Of a DNA stretch of 64,000 bases, positions 37,688 through 52,600 are shown in pieces. Position numbers and translations under genes: made by a program. Origin of the DNA: Allolobophora icterica (Eukaryota > Annelida > Clitellata > Crassiclitellata > Lumbricidae); contig OY744609.1 of NCBI GenBank assembly GCA_963556255.1, positions 16,601,386 to 16,665,385 of the forward strand, read 5' to 3'. The notes beneath the pieces are model-generated. The model was given only the letters and a program-made list of their open reading frames with translations, did no database searches and was not told the DNA's origin. Positions within the stretch are counted from its first letter, which is position 1; every line of letters starts with the position of its first letter.

Positions 37688-40600
37688 AAATAAAACACAC
37701 CCAAGTTAACGTTTTCTACAGCCCAGTTCCGGAGTTAGACCTAGTCTCTTCCAGAAATTGTACATTTTTCCAGCTAAGCAACAAAGAGATTGTTTTGTGA
37801 TGAAAAATGTTTTGTTTATCTGCAGACGTTTGAAAGATCGTCTAACTTCCCAAGTGACTTTAATGCGCAGAATGCAACTTATGCACAAGGTAAGGAAATG
37901 GCTATGATGTTGCAATTGTTTTCCTAGTAAGTAATAAGAACAGATTATTGATTTGATATGTGCATGAGGTTGGTTTCAGTTAGTCGCCACTTAGCGCCTA
38001 CAAAAAGCCCTACATCCGAATTAGATAGTCTGACAACCTTTAACAAACAGTACACACAAAGGTGACTTAGGTGACGGACGTGGATTAAATTTAGCAAGGT
38101 AATTTTTTACAAACGGATTTTCCAGTATAACTTGGTTTTGTTGATCGTGCATGAGTGAAAAGTATTTTGTTGAGACAACATGTATATGATGTTCTCGATA
38201 TTAAATACTATTCATGATGTCTATGAGGCAGTTATTTCAAACATGAATGATATTTATTTATGATGGTTTTAGTTATATTAGGTTCAAACAGTATTTATGT
38301 TTAGAGTTTTATTTTAAGCATTATTGTTGAGAACAACTTGATTGATTTCCAGCGGTCCTTAGACACTTGTTACTGTCAAAGGCTTTGTTGAATAGACAAA
38401 TTATGAAAGCCGCCCTTTTAATTTATCTTCACGGCCAGGACTAGCCAACTTACCTCAGATTATGAGGTGAAGGTGGACTGGCATTAGTTTGGATCTTGCA
38501 TACAAAGACCTTGTCCTGCTTACTGATTTTATTCACTTGTTGGGTATAAGCCAGAGTTAGTCTAGGACTAGCAGTTATGCTTTCATCATGCATACAGTCA
38601 CAGACATTTTACTGCCAGTTTATTTTGATTTTTCTCAGCTAGAGTGCTGGACTGTCAATCGAGAGGTCACGGCTTAAAATCCCCGACAGGGCAGAAATTT
38701 GTTTCGAGATTTTTTTGGTCCACCTGCACCAAGTAGCCAACTCAGCTATAATGAGTACACTGACAGCACAATGTCAGCAGGAAGACGAAACGGCAAGGGA
38801 GAGGACTGGCCACCCACCCTCATATGCCAAGGCTAAGAAAATGAAGTTGCTAACACTTCATACCCATGGCTGCCTAAGGGCTTGCTTAATGGTCTGCTCT
38901 TCACTTCTTCTTAATTTTATTTTAATGGGACAGATTTGACATTTATTTGAAAAGGCATCAGTCGATGGTGCTAAGCATTTGTTATGTCAAGACAACTTCT
39001 AAGTATTGGGACAAGGCTTGAACCTGTATGCTCCACTTTGCATTGGTATCTAGCTAGACACTTGTTCATGATCAGTGTAATCTAATGATTATATAGCACC
39101 ATTATCAGAATGTACAGTGGATCAGTTGATAGTCGTTTCAAGTGAAACTTTAGCCATAAATGTCAAAATCCATTGGTGAAGCCTGTCAGATTTCGATGTG
39201 TCAGAGACGAAATCAGGTGATGCTTTTGGCTGCAAGTGGCCTTTGTTGAAAGTTTTAATTGGAGATCTTTGTTACAATGTAATGTAATGGCCAGGCTTAC
39301 AAGCAGGAATAATTCACATCTAATTAGTTAAGTATTAAACTGTTAACTGCAAGTTTACTTATTTTCAGTACCAGGACTAACGCAGGACCCGAATCGAAGC
39401 AGTTTCAGGTCTGGCACCCTTGTTGATGGGAATGGAAGGGAACCAGAGTCCCTTGGCCGTCAGCAAAGCATCAAGTTAGATCGGTTGCAAAAGGACAACC
39501 GTATCAGCCAATCGGCTGATGATCTCGGGGAGCAGGATCAGGAGATGGGCTTCCATGGGGCTCCCAATGAGCAGATGAATGGATTGGCCAACAGTTCTCA
39601 AAGAGGTTGGTTGACTATGTTTCATAGTTCGTGGTTAGGTGAGGCACAGTAGGGTTTGTGATAGGTTACAACAGGGCAGGGTGGTAGGGACTGTAGGGCA
39701 GGGTCGGTTGGAGCAGGGCAAGGTTTGAAACTTGATCTTAGGTAATGGACTTTTATGATTCTGCTAACTTTATGTACAGGCCATCAATCGGAATGATCGT
39801 TTCTGTCTTACAGACTGATCTTCTCTGTGGCTTACAGACTTCCAGATATTGATTGACCTGATTATGGTTTGGTTAATACCTTGTGCATTAAACACTGGCA
39901 TAAAAGAACTTATAAGTTACAATTACAATTTTATAAATTACAATTACAGTCACCTGTAGTGTTATAAATTACTATTACAATTACAGTCACTTGTAGTTTT
40001 ATAAAATTACAATTACAAACAGTTGCTTCTAGTGTTGTCCTTTTTCTTCTATTTTAGGTTTTTGGCCAAATGAAAATACGTATGGTTCTGCCAAAGTGTC
40101 TCTTAGTCCAGATCGGACCCAAAGGAATGCAGTGCCATTGCGAGCCATTGATCCGATCAAGGAGGATCCGGACATGTCTGACGCGGATGTGCTGGCAAGT
40201 TCCCTTAATAGTTTGCTTTCCAGTTGGTTTTTGTGATGTTTTATTTATGTATTAATTATTTTCCTGTGTCATGCATCATTCTGACATGAGATCAATAAAC
40301 AGAGATGATGCAGCTGCTGGTTTGGTCCTGACTGCTGGTCAGGACTGCACAAACAATGTTGCATGGCACTTCTAAATGTAGACTGCTTGCACTGTCTTTT
40401 GGAGTGAGTACTTGTAATCATGGGCTTATATATAGGGCTGTCAACGGGGGCCCGGGTATTCGGGCCCCCGTTCGAAGCGTCGGGCCCGGGCCCTGAAATC
40501 AATGCCCGAAACCCGACAGAAGAAGCATAATACATTAAGTACGGTAAGTTTAAAAGCTGCAAAGGGCGCCCGGGCAAGCAACCGTTCAGCCCGTCGATCA

Positions 40601-43600
40601 GTGAATGAAGATAGCGCGGATAGGGAAGGGGGTGACTGCTGGGCTTAGTCATAAAGACCTAAATATCAAGTAATTAAGGAGTCCTTGGCTTAGGATAGCC
40701 GTTAATTGCTTGTCCAGTATTGGATGACTATTATACTGTCCTTGTAGCGGACGCCAAGCCAATAATGACTAACTCTGAATTAGGTCTTGGTGCATAGATT
40801 TAATAACATATACAGCTTTTGGGCAACATAATTTTCCGTTCTGAGATTGATTACTTATGAGTTGGTCTATCGAGACTTTAAACGAGATCTCGTTTTGCCG
40901 CCATTGCTGTTCGAAAACACAGCAATGGCGGCAAATACCGAGACCAATAAAAGTTTGAGAAATTATCATAATCCATAACATTGATTTGTGTTTTTAACTG
41001 TCTAATCAGTAATTACGTCAGTGCAGCCAACTTTTTAACTTTTTGAATAAAATGTACATCAGTTATTAATTATCTAGCAGTTACATGTAATTTAGCGAAT
41101 TATAACTTGGCAACTAGTGAGCTGTCCGCCGCCATTTTTTACGCTGTGTATTGTAACGTAACTATTTTTAGCTTTTGACATCAAAGTATTTTCCAATGAT
41201 GGACCGACGGGCCTTCGGGTACCCGTTGAAAATTAGCTCGGGCACCCGGGCCACGTTTTTCTAAAATTTTGACAGCCCTACTTATATAGCTCCTTTACAT
41301 GTAGACTCATCACAGATACTTCTGACCTGATAATGGAAACCATGATTGAACATATTTGGTTTCTAAGTGCGTACAGATAGAAGCAAAGGTAAATCAAGGA
41401 CCTCACATTGAAGTTTGCTAGGCAGCTTATTCTAGAAAGTTGGAGCAACCACAGTGAAGCTTCTATGCTGTGCCATGGATTTTAAGGCTGATGGGACAGG
41501 TATATCACTTAAAGGAGCAGAGTAAAAGGATAGGCAGCCAGGATTAGGTTAGACCAAGATAGACAACTCCCTGAGATAAGGTGTTTGGACTGATGTTTGT
41601 GAAGGCGCCCTTGTAACGGCATGTGCTGTGTTATGGCGCCCTAGAAATGGTCATTATTATTATTATTATTATTAGATGAGGCATTGTCTGCATAAACATT
41701 AAGATCTATATTGCGGGATCCAATGAGGAAGATTCGTAACCTTTATCGTAGTATAGTTACTGACCTTTAACCTCTTGTATATTCCAATGACTGTGCCCAA
41801 ACTGCCCATCTATGCATCCCTTTCGACCTTGGACATTTGTGAAGACAAAGACTGGGTCCTCTGTTAATTTACATTATTTGCAGTGTGAAATATATGAGCG
41901 TTATCACATGTAACCTCTGACCTTGTTGACCTTGTAACTCATATGTTTTCTAGAATGCTCGAACACTGCAAGATATGCAGAAGCACATGCTCGGTCATGC
42001 TCGTCTTCGTCTGAGCATTTCCGTGCGGGATCTGGTTGGAAAGAGCGTGAGTGACTCTCATTTCTGTCTACTGGAGTTGTAATTTCAACCTTCAGACAGA
42101 TTGTCTGATTTGGTTTAAGCACAAGCAACAGTTGAGAATGATTCCACTGGATGAAAGAAACGTCCACAGTTCTTGGGAAGTAGCGGCTTTAATTCCTCTG
42201 AAATAGTGGTTTTAACTTCTTATTGCTGGATGGGTTTAAACGATGAATCTGTGTTGAATTAAGGCAAGTCTAAAAATAACGACATCTTTAACATCGTTAT
42301 CAGAATGCATAAGGCGTCAATGTCTCTGTGAATGTATGTATCTATCTTGTTATTTATATAGCACATTTTGGAACCTCATAAAGGCATGTGCCAAAGCAGG
42401 CTCTTATCTGGATAGCAGATATTTAAATCTTGAGTTCAGTGTTGTTGTTGTTTGTTGTGTGGCTCAATATAATGAGCATTTCTTTGATGGTTTGTAAGAG
42501 ATTCTTGTGTTGTTGCAGTTATTTTTGTCATGTCTCGCATTTAATCAAAGGGCTGGCCGCTTTTGTCTTTGTTGTTAATTTTTGATGTTATTATTATTAT
42601 TATTATTATTACTGTGATTATTATTGTTATTTTTGTTGTTATTGTTGTTGTAATCGTTGTTATGGTTATGATTACTGTTAATAATAATAATATTATTATT
42701 GTTATATGAAAATTTATAAAGCACCAGTTAACATAACCAGTGGGAAAATGCGCTATGTTATTGATGTTGTTACTGATGACTTTTATTTATTCCACATATT
42801 ATGCATGCAGCGTTAGTAAATCTAAGTCTGGGGCTCAAGAGAAGTATTCGGGGTCATTGCACAGAGTCCCCCCCCCGCGGAAGATTCGAACCAACCAGCA
42901 TTGGATTACAGACCCATTGCGCCCTCAAAAGCCATTGTGGCACCTTATTCTTGTGCTTATTTCTGTGGCTGCTGATGGGTTTGTTCTTTGTGTCTGTAGC
43001 AAGAGGAGCTGGTGCTGCTACTGATACAGCTGAGACGAAGCCAGGCAAAGCTTGAAGAGTTGCTCACCTGGGCTAAAAATCGACTGCTCAGTGCCAGACC
43101 ACAGGAGAAGGCCTACAAATTAGAGTAGATATATTGATTTACTAAATACCGATAATAATAATACCTAATATGTATTATACTTTGAAATCAGAGCATTATT
43201 TTCTGAATATTTTGATGTTATTACATTAAAGTTCTGACAGTGAACTCAGCTGAGCCCAGTCTTGTCAACCACTCGCTAGTCTTGCTTGCCTTTTCTTCCT
43301 CACTGATCTCTGTGCCAAAGGCCTTGATAACCCTGCCCATAACATCCAGCACCATCTGTGCCCATGAAGGAGATATCATCTCCATAATCTAGGTCAGTAA
43401 AGACATCCTACTTGATCCTGGCCCCGCACACACCACAGTGGACTCTGGGCTCCATATTTTCACCCACGGATGGTGCAGAGAGGCCTGGAGCCATCAGATC
43501 ATAATGCGCTAATCCACTGTCAACTGTTTTTTACTTTTAACTCTGTTTATTAGATTTTGTACACAAAAGTGCGATTAGTAATTCGTTAATAAAGAATATA

Positions 43601-46600
43601 CTTACTTACTTACTTAACTTTAAACCAGTCTGATGTTTCACCTTCTACATAAAAATGCACACACGCACATATGTACACATTCAGTTGCACAACCACTCAT
43701 ACACGCACACACTCCAACAACTGCATTACCACATTATGTTCGACTCTAATTGTGTCTCATAGGCGCAAAAATTCGATTGGGCGCCTGGAAGATGCGCTGG
43801 AGCATGGCCACGAGTATTTTGTGGAGCTGCAGAACCAGGCAGATGAGATCGAAAAGCAGATCGACGTGACACAACCCTTGATTAATCTGATTGACAACAT
43901 TGTGACGATGGGCAGCCTCTACAATGGCGACAACCTGATGTATGCCTCACAGTACAAGAAGGTCAGCTCTGTTCACATGTACAGCAGAGCATCCATATAA
44001 TGTGCTTCATTGTGACACAAAGTGCTGATATAAACCTGTCTAGATTATGGATTCAAATGTAACTCAGCTTCACAACCTGACCCTTATTATTACAGAACCT
44101 TGTTATAACATACTTGGTAGTCATGCATTTACATTATCAAGTACTTATACTAAGTACCTAGATCAAGCACTTGTTTAAGGCACTAAGTATGGCTCCCAGC
44201 AATAGCATTATAATGAGTTTTTTGTCTGGCCACAATTTTTCAGGGTAGACAGTGGTTTGTTATAAGCATGGGATGCAAAGCAGTGTTGATGGATGATAAA
44301 ACATCCGTTTGTTTATGGTATGTCTCCATCAACATTATTCTGTTGAATTACATTACCAACAGGGTCAACTTCGTCCAGACCAGGTCATTCCAGCCAAGAA
44401 GATGTTGGAGTTTTCACGGATGAACCAAGAGGAGCGACTGGCGTCGAAGCAGGAACAGTCGTTGCGGCAGCTGACAGAGGATGAGGTGAACCTGGAAGAA
44501 AAGCTACAGCAGCTGTATGCATTGGATGCTCGGCTGCAGGAACACTCCTTTGCTGTCACAAGTCTACAAGAAGACAAAGTATGCTAGGTTTATGAATTAT
44601 ATCTATGAATTACGATTAAGAAATGCTTCATTCTCATCGATCTCTGTCTTGTTTGTCTTTGACTTACACTGGATTCTCATTACAACACATTTTGTTATAA
44701 CATGAATTCTGAACATGAATAAGGTGGTCAGGGATGTTGATCTTAAAATTAGTTCAGCTACAGAAAATTAACTCGTTCTTACAAGACCTCCCAAAACAGC
44801 TTTATAAAGATCATCTAGTGTGAGTATATTGGATGCTGTTACTGCAAATGCTGAGAGCACCTTTGAGTAGCTATATTTAAGAGACACTATTTAAATTTGT
44901 ACCTTTTCTTATTTTACCATTTGTATCCTATGATTGTCTTAATTTACCATTAAATTGTAATGACTTACGGTTTATGCATTTCCGTTTCATTTCATATCTA
45001 TGGGTCCTTGCTCGGCTGACGTACGTGTAATATCAACAAATGCATTACTAACATACTTTCTTACTTCAAGTTTTAAACCCTAATGAAACTGACAGTTTGT
45101 CATAAACCTATAAAAATTGTTGTCCAGATGTTGTGTTGATTATCGTTTTCATGTTTTTTGCTCCTCATAACAACTCTGGAACTCTGACTGACTTTGAAGA
45201 CTATTATAGGTTAAAAGGAGCACAATGAATGGATTATCGTACCTTACTGTTTTCTCTTAAGTTAATGAAAGATGAAATCCATCGGGTGGGTTCTGCATCT
45301 ATTGGGAGCCCACCAGGGGTGTGACACCTCTAGTTATCTAAGCACTGATGAACTTTGTTCTTAATTACATCATTTTAACATAATTTAGGCTATCATAGCA
45401 TAGCATAGCACTTTGTGAGGTACATATAGGTGGTGTATTAATTGTATAGATAACTAAGTCAGTAACTAACAAAATGAATAATTTAGTGAACAAGCAAACT
45501 GATGTACACGGTAGTTATTTAGTTGTGACTGGAAATTTTCATTTGTCTCTGGACATTTTTTAAATCCTGAGAGATCATACCTACCTTGGATACAAAAGAA
45601 TTGTTATACAAAAATAATTGAGTAGATAAATGGATGGTTGCATTGATAGAAATGTTTATTGGGTCGTGATGGAGTGTTTTGTTGCACAGGAGATGCTGGA
45701 GAAAATGCTTGATGAACTGAAGAAAGCAGAGAAGTCTGAGTCGGACCGTTTTGTTCTTGAACGCCTTGCCCAGCAACGTCAGATCTGTGAGAAAAATCTG
45801 ACAACAGTCCGCCAGAATCTGGCTGATGCATCAAAGGTTGTCGTCTTTGTCCTGTTTTTTCTGTCATTATCATGATGACCATCTGCATCGTCATCATCAT
45901 CTTCATCGTCATTATCATCATCAAAGTTGTTATCATCGATGTCGTCATCTTCATCATCACTGTCGTTGTCGTCATCATCAGCACCAGAGTCAGAATTAGA
46001 ATCAAATTTTTTTCATCAGAACAGAAGTAAGTAAGTAAGTAAATAAGAAAGTGTGTTACAGTTGATCTCATTCAAAGCAACAATAAGTGTTCTGATCACC
46101 CTATTTCTTCATTTACTAAAGGGAGTTAATGAACATCAGTATAAATTTGGATGAGAAGTCAATAAATCATCCTTATCTAGATTTACTATGGTGCAAAACC
46201 ATATTTTGTGCATCATAAGCTATTCATTTGTTTATTTAATGCTCTAGTTACATGCACAAGGCCAATAAATTACGACGCGCTGATGCTCGAACTCTCTTTC
46301 AAGAGATGCCTAAAACCTCACTTCTCTTATTGGCCTTGAAACATCTGGATATCTGCTCCTGGCAACTGAATAAACATGCCACAGAGTTTGTTTGTGACTT
46401 TGGTTGCATTAAAAATTTCCTTATTATAATAATATCTTGTCCAGGGTTGTTACGCGGAGTCTGGTCAGAAAGGTGTGTACACGTAATCATTGGATTATGG
46501 ACTAATCGCTACCAAACCAAATCACTGCACCACACGATGGTCCTTTTGGTAGCATCTGTTTCCTTCAAATACATGACTGTTCATCTTCAGTGTTGTCAAT

Positions 46601-49600
46601 ATGTACAACCTGATAGCATGCTGAAAGTAGCTGTTTGCTCCTGTGTGTGCTTGTTTAACTTATGTACAGGTTATTTGTTGCAGCTGTTGGAGGAAACAAG
46701 CATAGAAAATGCTCGAGTTGAACAACAGGTCGTCCTTTTGCGAAATAAGATCCATGGTGGTCTTGTCAAGACTCAGAGCTCACCATCTCTGGTAAGTTGT
46801 GACACTTCTAGGCTGTTGATGGGAATTCAACTTACGGGTAGCTTCTCCGATGGATTATGACTATGGTGTGACTTGCAGTGACCATCAGCTGATGCTACTT
46901 GTGCATTATGACAGTGGTGCTATCGAAGTCATGAGATTAGCTGAGACTTCAACTGGTACTTTCAACAATGCTTGCATTTTAGTGACCATCAATTGTTGCT
47001 ACGTGCGCATTATAAGTAAGTAAGTAAGTGAGTATGTATGCTTTATTAACCAATTGCTAATCGCAGACATCTAATAAACGCAGTGATGATAATGAGGATG
47101 ATGAGACTAATGATGGTATATGATCTCTGGCAGTGCTTCATATAAATTCAACAGTGCTTCAGATGACTATGTAATGTAATGCATTATGGTGTAATAGAGG
47201 GTAATGTAGTCTTATTTTATGCAGGTAAACGGTTCAGGGCGTGAAATTGTGAAGATGGAAGAAGAGGTGAAGAACATCCAGGCGATGATGGAAGGTCTGG
47301 CATCTCAGGGAACAAAGCTCTCGGAAGCCATGGAGAATCTCAAATTGGGTCAGCCGGGAGCAAAAGGTATTTCCTAGTTTCTGTCTCCTTGATCTCACTA
47401 CCAAGGTAAGGTATGGTACTATGTGTACAATAAATAAGTAAGTAGATTGAATTAGGCATAAGGTAATCTGATTATTGCTGTTCTAGCCTATCGCATTCTC
47501 AGCATCTGCATGCTAGTTTGGCAATTATTTCCCTTCTGTGGAAAATACCCCGTTGCTCCCTAAGCAAGAAGGGGATCTTCTCCAGAAGGTTGAGGTGTTT
47601 GATATGACATCAATGCGGTGTGAGTCGTTGGAATTAATGAAGCTTCTAGCTTTTTTAACCTTAGCATTAAATTATGGCTTTTATAATTTTATTTTTACAG
47701 CGGCTGCTAAGTCAACTTCATCTGCTGGCTACATGGAAACTGACCTTGACACCAAGAAATCCCGCGACATATCCATCCGTCAGGGCATGGATGACAAATG
47801 GCATGGCAATTGGCCTCCACCTTCCTCATATCTGAATCCTTCAAAAGGTCATGCAAGCGACTCGTTGCTTTCCAGTCAAAATCTCTCTTTTCCGTCATCA
47901 GCGGCAAGTTTAGCAAGACGCCCACATGAAGCACCTAAATTTGAATACAGGTACGTGACACCTCCATCTGCTGGACAGCCTGGAAACCAGCCAAGAAGTC
48001 GGCCAGGGAACCAGTATGGTGCCCCGACAGAGAACCAGCGGAGCGGTCAACCAGAGAAACCATACCACTATGGCAGCCAGCTAGAGAATCAGTATGGTAG
48101 CCAGATGAGAGGTCAACTTGACGGCCCATCTGGGAGACAATACGTTCCAGGAAACCCACATGATTCTCGGTTTGAGAGCGAGTACAAAAGACGTCAACAG
48201 TTTGGGATGGGGAGGATAGCGAACCCTGCAACTCAGTCACCCGCAGGAAAACAAGTAAATCATGTTATTAATTAACATTATGAATTAAACATATTTGCAG
48301 TGTTTTGATGCTAGGGTGCAGTATGCTGAATGCAATGTAAAATTAATCCAGTAAAATTCTTTATATTGGGGGCCAAATTAATAGTATTTTAACTCAGCAG
48401 TTTTAGTGCATTTTATTAGAACAGCTGTTTTGTCAGTGATTATTAGTTTAATTTTATTTATGAATCAAGATAAGGCATTGTTTACTTCACATCTCTGTCA
48501 ACTACAGTTCTCAGAGCAGAGTTGTATTTAAAACTGAATGTCTTTAACATTTATAAAGAGTTATATTGTATGAAACAATCTCAGAATTCAGTTTGTTGTA
48601 CAAAGCACAGCACAGTCAAACACTATTGGAAAGCTGATGACAATTTATCTTTACCTTGAGATGTACCACTACTAGAAATTGAATCATGTTTCTTATGGTG
48701 AATTATGGTTAATTCTTATGGTTAACTATGCCACCCTAAAATCTGTTATATACGATTATCTTTATTGTCATCAGCGCTGTAATCATCATGGCTGCCTTCA
48801 TTAACAGTCTCATCATCTTGACTACATGTATATATTATTAGAATTTCATGCCAAGTGCATGAATTTTGTACAGCATAAAGATGCTTATCAGTGATGCCTT
48901 CCTTAATATAGGAACCATACCACAGAGGAAGCAATCCCGGCGTCTCTTCCTCATTAAGTGCAACCAGTTTTGATGATGGCAGCAACAGACAATATGGTAA
49001 TTCTGGCCAATCAGTCGGATATGAATATAAACTTATAAACTTGACTGCAAATAATAGAGTTTCCTATAAATATCAAAGTTTGACTACAAATAATAAAGGA
49101 TGACGAACATTGCCAATGTTTGACATGGATTTGTCTGGATGATGGTGGAACCTGTTTCCACAGTATGGCTCCTTTGCTTCCATCTCAGATCTTTTCCAGT
49201 GGTAAAACCATCTACCTGGAATGCCATATCTTTGGGTCTCTACAGAGACTGCTCAGCTGTAGAGATTTTGTAATAGATTGCATTGTTTTGCAATGCCATC
49301 ATTTTTTACTGATAGTGATGACTAGCGATGATGATCATGACGATGGCAGTAATGATGATTACGATAGTAGAGGTAGTTGTGAAAGGTGCTACATAAATGG
49401 TCTGAGTGAATGAATGAATGAGTGGATGCTTACAGAATCCTTCGAAGTGCAACAGTGGAATATTCGAACTATAGTGCTACATAAATGATTGTATTGTGTT
49501 GAAATCTTACCTTGAAGGACTTTATCCGAAGGATCGTATGCACCCTGGGTCTGTCCGTGATGTTAAAAAGCGCGAAGTATCGCGACGAAATCCAGGAGAT

Positions 49601-52600
49601 TTTCAACCAGAAGATGATTCACAGTATTCTGGTAGGCAGATTTTTGGTTGTTTATTAGTTAATTGGGGATGAAGCCTGATTTTAAAACCAATGTTTATTT
49701 GGAATTTGTTTAGTGGGCAAGACAAGTAGTACAACTGCAATCATGTCTAAGTACCGTGCAACAGGAGCCAAGAAAAGTTAATAGCTTATACTAACCATGG
49801 CCCCTTTTCTTGATTATGTATGTCTGTTACCTAATTAATACTTAATCAATAGTAATAATAAGAATAATAATAATGAAGTAAATAATGGACAATATGCAGA
49901 GTGTGAAGTGAAGTAGTTACAAGGATTTCTATCCTTTAACAAAATAATGTTGTCATTCCTGCGAGATTATTCCTATCTTTGGTAAAAATAAAACTAATAC
50001 CAATTATAAAGTAATGGTAAAATATATAGATAATAATAATAGTAATAATGATAATAATAGTACTAATAGATTAACTTGCTGAGCTCAGACTTAAATCAGA
50101 GGTGTGGCCCTTTGCACAGAAGACATATTAGTGGACGGAAGCATGATGAAACTAAGAAACTAATTATTGAGGAGTTAAACATATATTTTAGTTTTATTAG
50201 ATATTCCATATTATGCTTTGGTTTATTCGTCTTAACTTAAGTCTCATGAAAGTTAATCTTATTTTCTAGCTCTCCGGCGTTCACGGTCTCTGCCTAGAGT
50301 TCATAATATAAACAATGCTGGCTTTCAAGATTTCGGAAGGCAGTCGATGAATGAAGGCACACGAAGAAAGTCCTCTTACTATCTTACACTCTCACCGTCT
50401 AAGGTTGGTAATTAATAGTTATTATTATTATAAGTTTAAAAATTATTATTATGCACGTATTAGGAACCACTATCTAATGGCCCAAAGCATTAATAGATGG
50501 CACTTTGCAGTTGTGAGTGAAGGTCTTGCTCAGGGTTCCTACACAGTAACCATCTCAGGAGAGGGTCAAACACATACTCTGCATTGCAAGGCGAGCACTG
50601 TAATCAGTTGGCATTGAGTAGATCATCCTTTGGCTCTTTTGACAAATATTTCCATGAAAACCCTGCAAAATCTATAATAATGTTAAACTAGAGAAACAAG
50701 ACTTTTACTTGGAACCAGATATCATCAAAATGTGTGATTGGCTTCACCTAAAGCTGCACTCATGAATATGCTGCTTTTCTGTGTCTACCAGTTCCTTTCA
50801 AGTACCGGTAGTGCTTAAGAAATTTTCAAGTTTACAGGCTCTATTACCCAAATAGGAAACAATGAAGTACACGTTCATTCTTTTGCATGCTCCTCTCTTA
50901 TACCTGACTCTAGACTCTCTAACTTCACACATTCTCTTATCATGTCCTTCTAAGCTTTACCTTAGCTGCTTCAATTCTAAATACCACTTACTGTAGCGAT
51001 CTACTTGCCAGGATCTAGACTTTTCCCATACCTGTGTTGCCGAGTTTGTTTTTGACAAAGCACATGTTAAGCTGGTTCCAGTGACTACTTGGATGGTGAG
51101 GAAATCTGGAATTTATAATTACGATTATTTTACCATTTAGTTTTGTACCTTACATTTTCTTTATATTATTTGGGGATGTCAGAATTTTAGTAAACTACAG
51201 TCTGGGTACCCAATCCTGTGTTGAACGGGTATCTGACTTCCCATCGCTCCATCTTAGGATGAGTTCTTAACGTAAACTAAGAACAACTTGCATACTATTA
51301 TGCACTGCATGAGCTCTAGTTGGCTAGTCACTCACTAATCATTAATCACTAATTAATCACTACTGGCTTTTCATGCATCCAAGTAATGCCTACAAACGGC
51401 CCGGTACTTGGTATTGCATTCACTGCCCATGCACAATCCTTCTTCAGTTGGGTACCTGGACCTCCAGGCACCTATTTATAGGCCTAATGTTGCATTACTT
51501 TACTTAGCCATTGTTAGATGGCAACAATGACTGACCAGAGAATTTTACTTCTTTCAGGAAACCATTCGTTCAGCTTCTGCAGTTCAACGACTTTTTCCGT
51601 CCTCCTCGCAGGCGCCCGAGGTTCAAGGTCAGAGGTCAGGCATGGATGGAATGACTCGTTCGCAGTCTTTTGGAACAGTCCTTACTCCAACTTCAAGACC
51701 TGAGACTGAGATACCAGCATATGGTCGCCTTACGAAAGGACCCCCAGAGGCAGAGAGGCCGCGTTTCACAACTATGGCAACAGGAGGGCCAGGCTCAAGT
51801 CAGGACTTTCAGAAACCATTGTTTACGAGTGGTCCACCTGCAGCGGTTCGACAAGATGGGGGAAATCGTTCAAGACCTGTCTTTACAACGTACAACCCGG
51901 CAGCAGACCGAGAAAGTGCTTCTGTAAGAGAGGTGAGAGGTGAAAACTTTGCATAGTGGTCACTTGATTCGGCTCTTGTAACCGTTATGCTAAACCTAAA
52001 ACCTCACAGTGTTTTTGTGAGGTACTTAAAATGTGCTATATAAAGTGTCCTGATATGTACTGAATTTACTGTGGCTTTGAAAAAATCTGTAACAAATTCC
52101 AATCACTTCTCTGTCATATAAGAAGCAGGTTTAAATGTGATAAAGTCGCAGTGACACACTGCAGAATATCATTTTAACATCATTCACGACTGTCATGTGA
52201 TTTCTATGGAAGCCACTAAGTTTGCGCTCAGGCAACGCATAAAACATTTTGAAATTCAGAAAGTCTGGCAATTATAGGTGAATGTCGGTTTTAAACAACC
52301 ACTTAGTCGATGTTAAATTAAGCTCTAACACTAAAAGAAATTTACTGCAGTTGATTGCAAAACCAAATGATTTCTCGTGCAACTTTGCACTTTTTCTGTT
52401 ATGCGAATGACTACCGGTGGTTTCAATGGCTTATGCTGGTTGGGAAAGGTCTGTTTAGGTATATATATGAGGTTGTTGAATTAATTCGAAGCAAAGTTCT
52501 TGTGTTAACATTAGCATTTCTTTACTAATAGAGAGACAACATGAATGGAAGGACAGCAACGACCGATATTCCTACTTATGATGATTTAACCATTGAGAAA

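Larger units (their letters stand above)
41954..47366 (+). other. exons 14-20 of the PLEKHA-type gene: coiled coil
   Basis: These seven exons encode about 343 residues of mainly heptad-like sequence: NARTLQDMQKHMLGHARLRL, QEELVLLLIQLRRSQAKLEE, RKNSIGRLEDALEHGHEYFV, VNLEEKLQQLYALDARLQEH, EMLEKMLDELKKAEKSESDR, LLEETSIENARVEQQVVLLR and MEEEVKNIQAMMEGL. The EEKLQQL and IQAMMEGL ends align with the coiled coil of vertebrate PLEKHA5/6/7. All seven introns keep the frame. Confidence 0.88.

Noticed and set aside
47538..47700. Upstream extension of exon 21 with its own ATG
   Set aside because: A clear acceptor (TTTTTACAG) and phase match with exon 20 show that this part is intron.
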